From NCBI GenBank assembly GCA_030038895.1, contig JASHQX010000013.1, forward strand, positions 1 to 40,683: 40,683 nucleotides of DNA, read 5' to 3'. This document shows, piece by piece, positions 31,996-40,683 of the stretch (position 1 is its first letter; the number at the start of each line of letters is the position of its first letter). The notes below the pieces were generated by a model, which had not been told where the DNA came from, did no database searches, and worked only from the letters and a program-made list of their open reading frames with translations. This stretch comes from Thermoplasmata archaeon (GTDB taxonomy: Archaea; Thermoplasmatota; Thermoplasmata; Lutacidiplasmatales; UBA184). Position numbers and translations under genes: made by a program.

Positions 31996-34900
31996 ATGGA
32001 AGGGTCCCAAACCGGGTGGTGGCACCGTCATGGCTGGACCATCGCCATCCTCCTTTCCGCCATCGGGGTTTCCTTCGCGATTCGTACGATCTGGGCGTAC
32101 CCGATCATTGCCCAGTACGGGTCGCTCTACAGCTACGCCGGCGGTTCGGACTCGTACTACCACTCGCGGGTGATGACCTACATCATCCTCAATCACACGA
32201 ACCTCATCCACGACCCGCTGCTCCACTACCCCGTCGGCTCGACGAACCCCCGGGAGCCGCTGTTCGACTGGATGAACGCGATCCTCGGGCTCGTCTTCGC
32301 CCCGTTCTTCGGGGGGAACCCCAATGTTGCGGGATCATGGTTCCTCGACCTCCAGTCGCCCCTCTGGGCGGCGCTCGGGGTCGTGCCGGTCTACCTCATC
32401 GGCCGGGAGGTCGCGAACCGGCGCGTCGGGCTGATCGCGGCCGTCATCTTCCCGTTGCTCAGTGCGAACATCGACTCCTCGACCTTCGGATACGCGGACT
32501 ACCTTTCGTTCTACACGTTCTTCGTTCTGGTCACGATCTACGCCTATCTCCGAACGGTCAAGGCGGTCGGGAGCCGTCGGTGGATCGAGAGCTATCGCCA
32601 TCCCCGGCAGTACTGGCCCGGGCTGCGTGCCTTCCTCAGGACCGAGCGGACGGCGGTGAAGTGGGCAGTCTTCACCGGGGTGTGCCTCGGCGCCCTCGCG
32701 CTCACCTGGCAAGGCTACACGATGGACGTCGTCGTCATCGGCGTCTCCGTGCTCGTCGCGATGTTCGCCGAGCGGATCCGCCATGTCGACTCCTTCGGCC
32801 TCTACGCCTCGACCTGGATCGTCGGGCTCGTCGCGTTCCCGATGGAGATGCCGTACTACCTCACCCAGTACGGTTCGCTCACCGCACCGGGGTTCGAGAC
32901 GTACTTCCTACTCCAGGCGATCGTGTTCTTTGGCGTCCTAGTGATCCTGCTCCCGTTTCTCCTGATGCGGGACCTCCCCTGGGTCGTCTCGATCCCGGTC
33001 CTCGTAGGGATCGTGCTCGCCGGGGTGGGCGCCCTTGCGCTCGTGAACCACGGTCTCTTCACGACCCTGGTCACGGGGCAGGGCTACTTCGTCAAAACGC
33101 TCGTCTACTCGACGGTCGCCGAGGCTCAGGCGCCCTCGATCGATGCGCTGGTCATCGGATACGGGATCGTGACCTTCTTCCTCGCGTTCGTCGGGATCGC
33201 CCTCTTCCTCTACCAGCTCGTCCGCGGACGGTTCAAGCGGTACCACATCGTCTTCGTCGTCTTCTCCATCGTCTCGATCTACCTCCCGATCTCGGCGACG
33301 AAGTTCTTCATGGTCGGCTCGCCGATCTTCGCCCTTCTTCCTGCCGAGGCGATCCGCCGGGCGCTGGATGTCGGGGGCTACCCCGAGCTCCGCCGGACCA
33401 CCGTATCGCTCGCCGACCGCCGGAGCCAGTTCGCCGCCTTCCGTCGTGCGTTCAAGGCGCGCCACGTCCTCGTCATGGCGCTCGTCGTCGGGCTCATCCT
33501 CCCCAACATCTGGATCGCGATCGATGCTGGGATCCCTGGGAACACGAAGAGCACCTTCGCCGAGCAGGTCGCGACAACCCTCCCACCCTGGCTGCAGCTC
33601 AATACCACGAACCCGACCTCCTACTACTTCGGCGCCGCGGGTTCGTCGATCGACACCTCAAACCAGTACGACAGCGCCGGCTACAACTGGCTCGCGACGC
33701 GGGATCCGAATTTACCTCCGGCGCAACGTCCGGCGGTGGTGAGCTGGTGGGATTACGGTTTCCAGACGATCGATCAGGGCAATCATCCCAGCGTCGCGGA
33801 TAATTTCCAGGACGGGATCGATCCGGCCGGGCAGTTCCTCCTCGCGCAGAACGAGTCCCAGGCGATCGGGGTTCTCGCCACGACGCTGCTCACTTCCGAG
33901 CAGCAGGTGTCGCACCAGCCGTACCTCCCTAGGGCCCTGAACCGGATCCTCGCGAGCGACGGGCTGAACGTCACCGAACTGCACAACCTCCTCGTCAACG
34001 TGAGCAACGACTACTCGCTCGTCGTATCGAATCCGCAACTCTACCTTCCCGTGAACCCGAGGACGCTCACGGACGCGAATGCGATGTACATCGCGATGGA
34101 ATACTTCCTCGCGACGTCGCTCCCCCTCTCGGGCGTCGCGAAGGTCTACAACGATCTCCAGGCGTACACGGGATGGTCGATCGGGTACGCCCTCGCCGAC
34201 AGCCGTCTCTTCCCGTTCTCGGGGACGGACACCGGGATCTACTACGCGCCGGTCGATCTCACCGGACACGTCGTCGATTCCGCGGGGGTCCCGACGACGT
34301 TTTTCAATGTCACCGTCACCGGGTCTAACGGGAACACCTACCCCCTCGGCGACGTCCCCTCGAACGTCGCCGCGGTGAATTACAACATCAATTATTTCGC
34401 ACCGTTCTACAACTCGATGATCTACCATACCTACATCGGGTACAACGGGACGGACGCCGGGCTCGGCCCCGGCATCCCGGGTCTGGAGGGAACGACCCAG
34501 GTCCTCAGCGCTCCGTTGATGCCGGCGTGGATGTTGCAGCATTTCGAGGTCGTCTACCGTACGGCGTACTACTGCCCCAGGCCGAACGCCACCAGCGGCG
34601 CGGCGTGCTTCTCCGCCGAGAACCTCCCGACCGCCGTGTCGAACGCGAAGACGGACCACGGAACCGCCGACACCACGGCCGGGGCGTACTTCAGCGGCGG
34701 CGAGACGTTCCTCGAGTACTATCCGGGCCAGACTCTCCTCGGCACCCTCACGCTTCCGAACGGTCGGCCGGTTCCCGGCGTCCAGGTGACCGTTGACGAC
34801 GGCTGGGGGATTCCGCACATGACGACCCACACCGCCGCGGACGGCTCGTTCTCTCTCGTCCTCCCGCCGGGCAATGATACGCTCAACTTCACGACCGGAT

Positions 34901-37900
34901 CGGAGAACGGCCTGATGCAACAGGGGAACAACCTCCTATCAACCGTACACTTCGCCGTCCCGAATTCCCTGGGACTGAGCCTCGACGCCCCGCCGCGGGT
35001 CGAGACGTTCGCCCTCGACCCAGCGACCGTTCAGGGGTTCGTCTACTGGAACTCGAACAACTCGACCGCCTACGAGCCCTCCTCGGACCCGCTCGTGCCG
35101 GGAGCTCAGGTCGTGCTCTGGGGGGCGAACGGAACCGCTCGCCTAACGGCGATCACGGACGCGAGCGGTGCATTTGACCTCACGAACGTGCCCCCCGGGT
35201 CGTACGACTACAGCGTCGTCTACGGAGGACACAACTACACCCAGGCTTCGATCTACGCGGCGCCCGGATCGGTCGCGAACGCGACCGCGGCGCTCTCGCC
35301 GGGTTATCTCCGCGGGACCGTCCTCGACCCGGACGGGACTCCGGTCGCCGGATCAACCGTGACCCTTAGCAACGCTACGGGGACCGTCGCACAGACGCTC
35401 ACGAACGCCTCGGGGGGGTACGTCCTCGCGAGCGCCGGCCCCGGCAACTTCACTCTGACCGCGACCGGGCCCGTCCCGGGGTACCGTTCTCCCGGCGCGC
35501 TCGTCCGCATCCCAACCCCGGGCCGATCGGTCGCCACCAATCTTACGATCGAACCGATGCAGACGGTCACGCTCTCCCTCACCGCGGCGGGCGCGCCGGC
35601 CGGTGGGATCGCCGTCCGGTTCACTCCGATCGCGGCCTACGGCAACGCGAGCTCCCATCCGCTCGAGGCCATCGGGAACACGACGGCCGACGGAACTGTC
35701 GTCACGAGTTCCGCGGCCGGTACCGTGAGCGCGACCCTCCCCGCTGGGAGCTACTCGGTCTACGCGCTCGGGTACGTCGGCTCTTCCGCTTATGCCGGGG
35801 TTATGGACCTCACCGTGGGTGCATTCCCTCCCAGTGCGCCCGCGACGCTCGCGCTCGGTGGGGCCGTCCCGCTCAACGGGACGGTGGTCGGTGGGAGCGC
35901 GGACGGCGCGGAGACCGCGGTGATTGTCTACTCCACGGGCGGAGGGGAGGCCGAGACGTGGGTCTACGGGGCCGGAGCGTTCTCGATGCTCCTTCCGGCC
36001 GGGTCGTACTCGATCCTCACCCTGACCGGTACCTCGAGCGACGTGGCGTCCTCGGTTGCGACCGGTCTCACGACCGTCTCGCTGAGCGCAACGTCCGCCC
36101 CGGTCCGCATCGTTCCCGGATCGACCGCCGTCGGACACTTCGAGGTGGGGTCGGTCACCGGCAAGGGAACCCTCTTCCCGGCGAGCGGGGCGACCGTCAC
36201 CGTTTCAGCCCCCGCCGTCGGGGCCGCGATTCCCGTGACGGGGGGGACCGACGGGGTGGTGACGGTTCTCGCGCCCGCGACCGTCCCCGGTGGCGGGGGG
36301 TACTGCATCACCGCAGGGGCGTTCGGGTTCTCGAACTCGACCCAGTGTAGCGTGAGCCCCACGGCGCTCACGCGTCTCGCCACCTTCCCGCTCTCGCTGC
36401 GCAACGTCTCGGTCGAGCTCACGGTCGTGGGATTGCCGAGCGGAACCCGCGTGACGGTGAACCTGACGGCGGAGAGCTCGACCGCCAGGAACCTTACCTT
36501 CTCGGGCGGCCCGACGTTCTCCTTCGGCGCGCCGCCGGGGCTCTACGGGGTCGGCGCTCGAGCGACGATCGCGAACAGCACGGTGGTCTACCTGCCGCCG
36601 ACGGTCCTCTCCACGACGATCCCCGTCGGGGCGACGCGATCGAATTTGACGCTCATCGTCGTGCCGAAGATCACCGCCAAGGGCGCTCTCTCGCTCTCTC
36701 CGAAGGTCCCGCCGGCCAACGTGACGCTCACGCTCTCCTCCTCGCTCGGGAGCTTCGTCGTCAACGGGTCGGCGTTCACGAAGGGGTTCTACGTCGCGCC
36801 GGGGACCTATTCGGTCACAGCGACGTTCTCGGCGGAGGGCACCAACTACACGAACCTCACCCGGATCACGGTCGCATCGAACGGGACGATCACGCCGACC
36901 CTCGACGTCTCGGTGGGAGGAGTGACCCTCTCGGGCACGTTCCTGAGCGGCTCGACGGTCGTTCCGCTCAATACGACGGTCTCGGTCGTCGGACCAAAGG
37001 GTGCCGTCGCCGCGACGCAATCGTCCTCGGGCAAGTTCTCCCTGACCTTGCCTCCGGGAATCTCGTACTCGATCTTCGCGAATGCGACGCTGCTCGCTTC
37101 CGGCCCGAACGGCTCGGTCTATCGCAACTTCAGCGTGGCTCCCGGAACCGCGTGCACCCCGACCGCCTCGTCGGGCGCCTGTTCGGTACCGACCGTCGGG
37201 GTCAACGTTCCGTGGTGGCTCAACGCGACCGTGACAAGCCCGGGGATCTCGGACCCGATCTCGGGGACCGCGCTCCTCGTCGGGCCGTATCCCAGTCTCT
37301 CGGTGACGACCGTCCCGTTCTCGAACGGGGCGTTCTCCGTCCGCGTCGCTCCCGGGGCGTACTCGGTCTACGCGAACGGTTCAGGGGAGGCAGCCGGCCG
37401 GGCGACGTTCGCGACGGTAGTTGCCCTCCCCTCGGTGACTTCTCCGGCCCCGCTCGCTCTCGCGCCGACCTGGATGGCCACGCTCTCCGTTTCGGGGCCG
37501 GGGGGATTGTCCTCCGGACTCGGACCGGTGACGATCCTCCTCCGGAACGCCGCCGGTGTTCGGATCGTCTTTCCGGATCTCGCTCCCACCGCCCGCATCT
37601 CGCTCCCCGTACCCGTGGGGAACTATCGGGTGACCGCGAACTCCTCGGCTTCGATTTATGGTAACCCGATCAACCTCACGGGATCGGTCCCGATCGCCGT
37701 GGTGGGCGGGAATGTTGCCGTGAGCGTGCCGTTGAGCTACCCGGTTTCGTACGCGGTGGCCGGGACCTTGCTCGGCCCGTCGACGGCGACCGTGGGCTCG
37801 GCCGGCGGGGTCGCCAGCTTCGCCTTCTCCGTGCGCGCGACGGGAACGACCCCGGTGACGGTCTATCCGAAGGGGACCCCTTCGTACTGGACCTTCAACT

Positions 37901-38604
37901 TCAGCTTCGCGAACGTCACCCTAACCCCGGGCCCCACTGGCACGGCCGTCTCGGGCGAGGTGACCGTTCACGTGCCGGCGGGGACCGCGGTCGCGCACCC
38001 TAGGATCACGCTCGAATTCGCGCTCGCGAACGGTACGGTGGTCGGCTCGGTGAGCCCCGCGCCTACGATCTCCGTGATGCCGGCGTTTGGGGTCGGGATC
38101 GGATCGTCGAGCACGCTCGCGAGCCAGGTCGGCGCGACCCACGTCCTGCAACCGTTCTACGTCGTCGACTCGGGGAATACGTACGAGGCCGTAGCGCTGA
38201 GCGTCGTCAACTCGGCGTCCCTCGTGAGCCTGGGATGGTCCGCGCGGATCGTGACGACCTCGGACACCCCTACCTCCTCCGTCAGTCTCTCGGCCGGGCA
38301 GAACGAGACACTCGAGGTTTCGCTTAACGCGACCTCCGCGGTCTTCCTGCCACCGGGCACCGTCTCGCTGGGCGCGTCCGTCGTCAACGCGACCGGTAGC
38401 GCCTTCGCTTCGGCCAGCATCTCCATCCCGTTCGCCACCGTTCATCCGAACACCCCACCGAAAGTGATCGGGCCTGCGATCGGCTCCCCACCCCTGCTTC
38501 CCGACTGGGTCGTGCCGGTCCTCTCGTTCGTACCGGCGATCGCGCTCGCGATCGGACTCGCCACGTACCGGTGGTGGCGGACCCGCCGCTGGAGGCGCCG
38601 ATGA
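31996..38604 (+). CDS. aglB: Giant AglB/STT3 oligosaccharyltransferase with C-terminal beta-repeat ectodomain
   Basis: This 2202-residue membrane protein transfers lipid-linked glycans to Asn-x-Ser/Thr outside the membrane. About 13 hydrophobic segments occupy residues 1-525. Motifs: loop-1 G-G-S-D-S-Y-Y-H-S-R, loop-2 F-G-Y-A-D-Y, T373-V-A-E376 (TIXE position) and W584-W-D-Y-G588 (catalytic). The catalytic ectodomain ends near 900. About 1200 residues of Ser/Thr/Gly-rich beta repeats follow, most like carboxypeptidase-regulatory/CnaB domains (recurring D-G-T-P-V-A-G, A-D-G-S-F-S-L, P-P-G-S-Y), dense in N-x-S/T sequons. A final TM helix (W-V-V-P-V-L-S-F-V-P-A-I-A-L-A-I-G-L) and a basic tail close it. 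Typical AglB is 600-1000 residues. A near-consensus TATA box and GGAGAG support ATG 31996. Confidence 0.92.
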   Translation: MEGSQTGWWHRHGWTIAILLSAIGVSFAIRTIWAYPIIAQYGSLYSYAGGSDSYYHSRVMTYIILNHTNLIHDPLLHYPVGSTNPREPLFDWMNAILGLVFAPFFGGNPNVAGSWFLDLQSPLWAALGVVPVYLIGREVANRRVGLIAAVIFPLLSANIDSSTFGYADYLSFYTFFVLVTIYAYLRTVKAVGSRRWIESYRHPRQYWPGLRAFLRTERTAVKWAVFTGVCLGALALTWQGYTMDVVVIGVSVLVAMFAERIRHVDSFGLYASTWIVGLVAFPMEMPYYLTQYGSLTAPGFETYFLLQAIVFFGVLVILLPFLLMRDLPWVVSIPVLVGIVLAGVGALALVNHGLFTTLVTGQGYFVKTLVYSTVAEAQAPSIDALVIGYGIVTFFLAFVGIALFLYQLVRGRFKRYHIVFVVFSIVSIYLPISATKFFMVGSPIFALLPAEAIRRALDVGGYPELRRTTVSLADRRSQFAAFRRAFKARHVLVMALVVGLILPNIWIAIDAGIPGNTKSTFAEQVATTLPPWLQLNTTNPTSYYFGAAGSSIDTSNQYDSAGYNWLATRDPNLPPAQRPAVVSWWDYGFQTIDQGNHPSVADNFQDGIDPAGQFLLAQNESQAIGVLATTLLTSEQQVSHQPYLPRALNRILASDGLNVTELHNLLVNVSNDYSLVVSNPQLYLPVNPRTLTDANAMYIAMEYFLATSLPLSGVAKVYNDLQAYTGWSIGYALADSRLFPFSGTDTGIYYAPVDLTGHVVDSAGVPTTFFNVTVTGSNGNTYPLGDVPSNVAAVNYNINYFAPFYNSMIYHTYIGYNGTDAGLGPGIPGLEGTTQVLSAPLMPAWMLQHFEVVYRTAYYCPRPNATSGAACFSAENLPTAVSNAKTDHGTADTTAGAYFSGGETFLEYYPGQTLLGTLTLPNGRPVPGVQVTVDDGWGIPHMTTHTAADGSFSLVLPPGNDTLNFTTGSENGLMQQGNNLLSTVHFAVPNSLGLSLDAPPRVETFALDPATVQGFVYWNSNNSTAYEPSSDPLVPGAQVVLWGANGTARLTAITDASGAFDLTNVPPGSYDYSVVYGGHNYTQASIYAAPGSVANATAALSPGYLRGTVLDPDGTPVAGSTVTLSNATGTVAQTLTNASGGYVLASAGPGNFTLTATGPVPGYRSPGALVRIPTPGRSVATNLTIEPMQTVTLSLTAAGAPAGGIAVRFTPIAAYGNASSHPLEAIGNTTADGTVVTSSAAGTVSATLPAGSYSVYALGYVGSSAYAGVMDLTVGAFPPSAPATLALGGAVPLNGTVVGGSADGAETAVIVYSTGGGEAETWVYGAGAFSMLLPAGSYSILTLTGTSSDVASSVATGLTTVSLSATSAPVRIVPGSTAVGHFEVGSVTGKGTLFPASGATVTVSAPAVGAAIPVTGGTDGVVTVLAPATVPGGGGYCITAGAFGFSNSTQCSVSPTALTRLATFPLSLRNVSVELTVVGLPSGTRVTVNLTAESSTARNLTFSGGPTFSFGAPPGLYGVGARATIANSTVVYLPPTVLSTTIPVGATRSNLTLIVVPKITAKGALSLSPKVPPANVTLTLSSSLGSFVVNGSAFTKGFYVAPGTYSVTATFSAEGTNYTNLTRITVASNGTITPTLDVSVGGVTLSGTFLSGSTVVPLNTTVSVVGPKGAVAATQSSSGKFSLTLPPGISYSIFANATLLASGPNGSVYRNFSVAPGTACTPTASSGACSVPTVGVNVPWWLNATVTSPGISDPISGTALLVGPYPSLSVTTVPFSNGAFSVRVAPGAYSVYANGSGEAAGRATFATVVALPSVTSPAPLALAPTWMATLSVSGPGGLSSGLGPVTILLRNAAGVRIVFPDLAPTARISLPVPVGNYRVTANSSASIYGNPINLTGSVPIAVVGGNVAVSVPLSYPVSYAVAGTLLGPSTATVGSAGGVASFAFSVRATGTTPVTVYPKGTPSYWTFNFSFANVTLTPGPTGTAVSGEVTVHVPAGTAVAHPRITLEFALANGTVVGSVSPAPTISVMPAFGVGIGSSSTLASQVGATHVLQPFYVVDSGNTYEAVALSVVNSASLVSLGWSARIVTTSDTPTSSVSLSAGQNETLEVSLNATSAVFLPPGTVSLGASVVNATGSAFASASISIPFATVHPNTPPKVIGPAIGSPPLLPDWVVPVLSFVPAIALAIGLATYRWWRTRRWRRR

Positions 38605-39455
38605 GCGGGCGGAGGTCCCTCGTCGCACCCCTCGTAGGCGTGGTGGTCGTCGTCGCGCTCCTCGCCGGTATCGCGCTCGGTCTCGGGCTCGGCTCAGCGC
38701 CGGTCCCCGCCGGACCCGCGACGATCCGGCCGGCGGCGACCGCGCCCGTCACGGGCAACGTGACCGGGCCATCGATCCTCGCGACCGGCGGGAACGGGAC
38801 GTTCCTCATCAACGCGACCGGCGGCCCCGCGTACGCCGCGAACGGCACGAAGGTCGGCAATCTCTCCTTCTATGCGTCCGTGAGAGCCACGAACCTGACC
38901 GGGATCACGATCACGCCCACCCAGTCGAACTTCACGAGCGCCGAGGCGATCCCCGTCGCGCTTTCGGTCGGATCCAACGCGCTCGAGGTCACGATCAGCG
39001 TGATGATCTCGTCGGTCTATCATAAGGAGAATCAGTCGATCAACCTCACCGACTCGCTCTATGTCGTCGTCCCGTACGTCGTCTCCGTCGAGATCATCAA
39101 CGGCGCGTCCGCGACCGTGCTGACGTTCCCGGTCGTGGTTGACCTCGACAACTCGCCGATCGGGACGGTGAAGGTGCCGACCCTGACGCCCGACCAGGCG
39201 TACAACCTATCGTTCCGCTACCCGACCCTCGGGCTGTCTCCGGGGGAGCACACCTTTTCGATCTCCCTTGCGAACGAGCACGGGCTCGTGCGGTTCGCGA
39301 ACGGCCTCACCACCTACTCGACGTCGTTCTATGTGAGTTCGGCCGCGCCGAACTACACGTTGTGGTACGTCGTGGGTGCGGTCGCGTTCTTCGGGGTACT
39401 CTTTATATTCGCCACCCGGGTGGCCGCGCGCCGGCGAGGCGCGACGCGCCGATGA
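38601..39455 (+). CDS. Bitopic surface protein paired with AglB, function unknown
   Basis: This 284-residue protein has an N-terminal hydrophobic segment (about 7-30: L-V-A-P-L-V-G-V-V-V-V-V-A-L-L-A-G-I-A-L-G-L), a ~220-residue Ser/Thr/Asn-rich beta ectodomain with several N-x-S/T sequons, and a C-terminal TM helix (L-W-Y-V-V-G-A-V-A-F-F-G-V-L-F-I-F) with a basic R-R-R-G-A-T-R-R end. The ectodomain has an NPCBM/NEW3-like feel but no firm family call. It overlaps the aglB stop by 4 bp (ATGA), so the two are coupled. It could be an oligosaccharyltransferase accessory subunit or a glycoprotein target. Confidence 0.75.
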   Translation: MSGRRSLVAPLVGVVVVVALLAGIALGLGLGSAPVPAGPATIRPAATAPVTGNVTGPSILATGGNGTFLINATGGPAYAANGTKVGNLSFYASVRATNLTGITITPTQSNFTSAEAIPVALSVGSNALEVTISVMISSVYHKENQSINLTDSLYVVVPYVVSVEIINGASATVLTFPVVVDLDNSPIGTVKVPTLTPDQAYNLSFRYPTLGLSPGEHTFSISLANEHGLVRFANGLTTYSTSFYVSSAAPNYTLWYVVGAVAFFGVLFIFATRVAARRRGATRR

Positions 39456-39475
39456 GCGCCCCCGCATAGGTTCCG

Positions 39476-39649
39476 ATGCAGGCCCGGATCGAACTGCGAT
39501 GCAGCTCGTGCGGGCGCGCCGTTCCGGCGAAGGGAGCGACTCAATTCCTCTGCCCGAACTGCGGCGAGATCACGATTGGGCGGTGCGCGCGGTGCCGGGA
39601 CCAGAGCGTCCCCTACCACTGTCCGAAGTGCGGTTTCGAGGGTCCGTAG
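39476..39649 (+). CDS. Small Zn-ribbon RNA-binding-type protein (COG2888-like)
   Basis: This 57-residue protein has four CxxC pairs at C9/C12, C26/C29, C37/C40 and C49/C52, giving two zinc ribbons: R-C-S-S-C-G, L-C-P-N-C-G, R-C-A-R-C and H-C-P-K-C-G-F. Archaeal genomes very often carry such a protein directly upstream of aEF-1beta, and the family is thought to act in translation. The ORF is too short to stand out on length alone; Cys pattern and neighbour are the support. It starts 20 bp after the surface-protein stop and ends 8 bp before aEF-1beta. Confidence 0.9.
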   Translation: MQARIELRCSSCGRAVPAKGATQFLCPNCGEITIGRCARCRDQSVPYHCPKCGFEGP

Positions 39650-39657
39650 GGAGTGCG

Positions 39658-39924
39658 ATGGGTCAGGTCGCGGTGCTCATCCGGGTCATGCCGCAGGGGA
39701 CCGACACGGACATGGAGGCACTCGCGAAGGCTGTGCGTTCCTCGGTCCCCGCGGGGGTGACGGTGCGCGGCCTCCAGGTCAAGGATATCGCGTTCGGTCT
39801 GAAGTCGCTCCTCATCTCGGTCGTCATGCCGGACGCGGGTGGGATCCTCGAGTCAACCGAGCACGCGCTCGCCAAGGTTCCCCATGTCGAGTCGATCGAG
39901 GTGATGGAGGAGGGGCTCCTGTAG
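39658..39924 (+). CDS. Translation elongation factor aEF-1beta
   Basis: This 88-residue guanine-nucleotide exchange factor for aEF-1alpha has the family ferredoxin-like fold pattern (V-L-I-R-V-M-P, then L-Q-V-K-D-I-A-F-G-L-K-S-L and S-V-V-M-P-D). The C-terminal V-E-S-I-E-V follows. Length matches archaeal members. GGGAG lies just before ATG 39658. Confidence 0.93.
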   Translation: MGQVAVLIRVMPQGTDTDMEALAKAVRSSVPAGVTVRGLQVKDIAFGLKSLLISVVMPDAGGILESTEHALAKVPHVESIEVMEEGLL

Positions 39925-39946
39925 CCGGCCCCCGCGCTCCCGGCCC

Positions 39947-40683
39947 GTGGATCTCCTCACCCACGTCCTCATCGCATACCTGCTCACGTTCGGGCTGGTC
40001 GGTTTGCACCCCCAGTACCTCGCCGCCGGGGCGCTTGCCGGGGGCCTTCCGGACGCGGACATCCTCCTGTTCCCTCTCGCGCGACGGTACCCCATCTTCC
40101 GCCACCACGGGATCACCCACTCGGTCTTCGGGGTGACGATCGTCGCCGGGGTCGGCTCGCTGATCGCCCCGCTGCTCGCGCCCGGTACGGTCCCGATCTA
40201 CTTCCTCGTGATGGAGGTTGGCGGCTGCTCGCATATCCTCGAGGACGGGTTCACCCAGTTCTCGGTCCCGCCGCTCGCCCCGTTCAGCGATAAGCGCCTC
40301 CAGATGGACGCCGACCGGGCGATCAACTTCGCCACGCTCGCGGTGAGCGCGGTCGCGTTCTATGTCCTCCTCGGCATCGAGCGCAACCACGTCACGCTCT
40401 CAATCTACTACCTGACGCTCTACGTGCTGGTCGCGTTCTTCGTCGCATACTTCGCCGTCCGGCTCGCCGGTCGGCTCACCATCGGCCGCCGCCTGAAGCG
40501 CACGCACGAGTTCCAGCAGATCGTCCCGACCGCGAACCCGTTCAATTGGCTCCTCCTCTCGGAGGTGAACGCCAGCGGGCGCGTGCGGACCTCCTGGGCG
40601 CGGTACGCCTTCGGCCGTGGCATCGTTCAGGGGCCGTACACGGTCGACGGCCCCCTCGAAGCCCCCCCGCACACCGGGGCCCC
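39947..40683 (+). CDS. YdjM/DUF457-type membrane metal-dependent hydrolase, partial at window end
   Basis: This frame is open from GTG 39947 to the last base, so at least 245 residues are seen and the C-terminus is missing. Family marks: D-L-L-T-H-V-L-I-A-Y near the start, G-G-L-P-D-A-D-I, H-H-G-I-T-H-S, and S-H-I-L-E-D-G-F-T, which supply the His/Asp metal site on the membrane surface. Hydrophobic segments lie at about 8-24, 70-95, 140-160 and 165-185. Members have unclear substrates; a phospholipase-like role has been suggested. It follows aEF-1beta by 22 bp. Confidence 0.85.
   Translation, partial: MDLLTHVLIAYLLTFGLVGLHPQYLAAGALAGGLPDADILLFPLARRYPIFRHHGITHSVFGVTIVAGVGSLIAPLLAPGTVPIYFLVMEVGGCSHILEDGFTQFSVPPLAPFSDKRLQMDADRAINFATLAVSAVAFYVLLGIERNHVTLSIYYLTLYVLVAFFVAYFAVRLAGRLTIGRRLKRTHEFQQIVPTANPFNWLLLSEVNASGRVRTSWARYAFGRGIVQGPYTVDGPLEAPPHTGA

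Overview
The window looks like a GC-rich archaeal chromosome segment, most likely from an uncultured Thermoplasmatota-type euryarchaeon. This lineage call is inferred, not computed. Evidence for Archaea: an archaeal HMG-CoA synthase/thiolase/DUF35 cluster with its COG1709 regulator, AglB oligosaccharyltransferase, CTP-dependent riboflavin kinase, Sm-like protein, archaeosine radical-SAM enzyme (RaSEA type), TiaS, aEF-1beta with its Zn-ribbon neighbour, a PAC2 proteasome-assembly protein, TATA-like promoters (several exactly 27-28 bp from a start codon, implying leaderless mRNA), and a tRNA with a bulge-helix-bulge intron. Genes are densely packed and many are joined by 4-bp ATGA/GTGA overlaps. 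No transposase, phage gene, CRISPR array or rRNA was seen.

Layout. 1-1.55 kb: a serine beta-lactamase-fold hydrolase. 1.57-5.77 kb (minus): mevalonate-entry operon (COG1709 regulator, HMG-CoA synthase, thiolase-like protein, DUF35 protein, DUF835 protein). The thiolase-like protein lacks the expected catalytic Cys and His. 5.86-5.97 kb (minus): tRNA-Ala(GGC) interrupted by a 33-nt intron in the T loop. 6.1-7.3 kb: a small helical protein and a PAC2 protein. 7.1-10.5 kb (minus): cysteine desulfurase-like enzyme, M20 amidohydrolase, HAD phosphatase. 10.5-11.0 kb: a non-coding stretch rich in tandem and inverted repeats, in front of a secreted cysteine-bearing protein. 12.3-14.2 kb: DnaK. 14.3-15.4 kb (minus): citrate synthase. 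15.5-18.3 kb: four-gene GTGA-overlapped operon (Sm-like, RibK, RaSEA, NadE). 18.4-19.3 kb: TPD nuclease-fold protein related to human CDIN1, overlapping hisS tail to tail. 19.1-25.8 kb (minus): 2-oxoacid:ferredoxin oxidoreductase alpha and beta, TiaS, a Zn-ribbon helical protein, HisS. 25.9-31.9 kb: a six-gene operon with homocitrate/isopropylmalate-type synthase, aconitase-family large and small subunits, beta-decarboxylating dehydrogenase, an intact thiolase and a second DUF35 protein. 32.0-39.5 kb: a giant 2202-residue AglB with a >1300-residue beta-repeat C-terminal extension, plus an overlapping membrane-anchored partner. 39.5-40.7 kb: Zn-ribbon protein, aEF-1beta and a YdjM-type membrane hydrolase running off the window.

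How it fits together. Acetyl-CoA is the common theme: citrate synthase, the 2-oxoacid chain-extension operon, the divergently transcribed ferredoxin oxidoreductase, two thiolase/DUF35 pairs and HMG-CoA synthase all make or use acyl-CoA. The two most unusual points are the apparently inactive thiolase in the mevalonate complex, with an intact thiolase/DUF35 pair elsewhere, and the giant AglB. The T-loop tRNA intron is the clearest RNA-level novelty.
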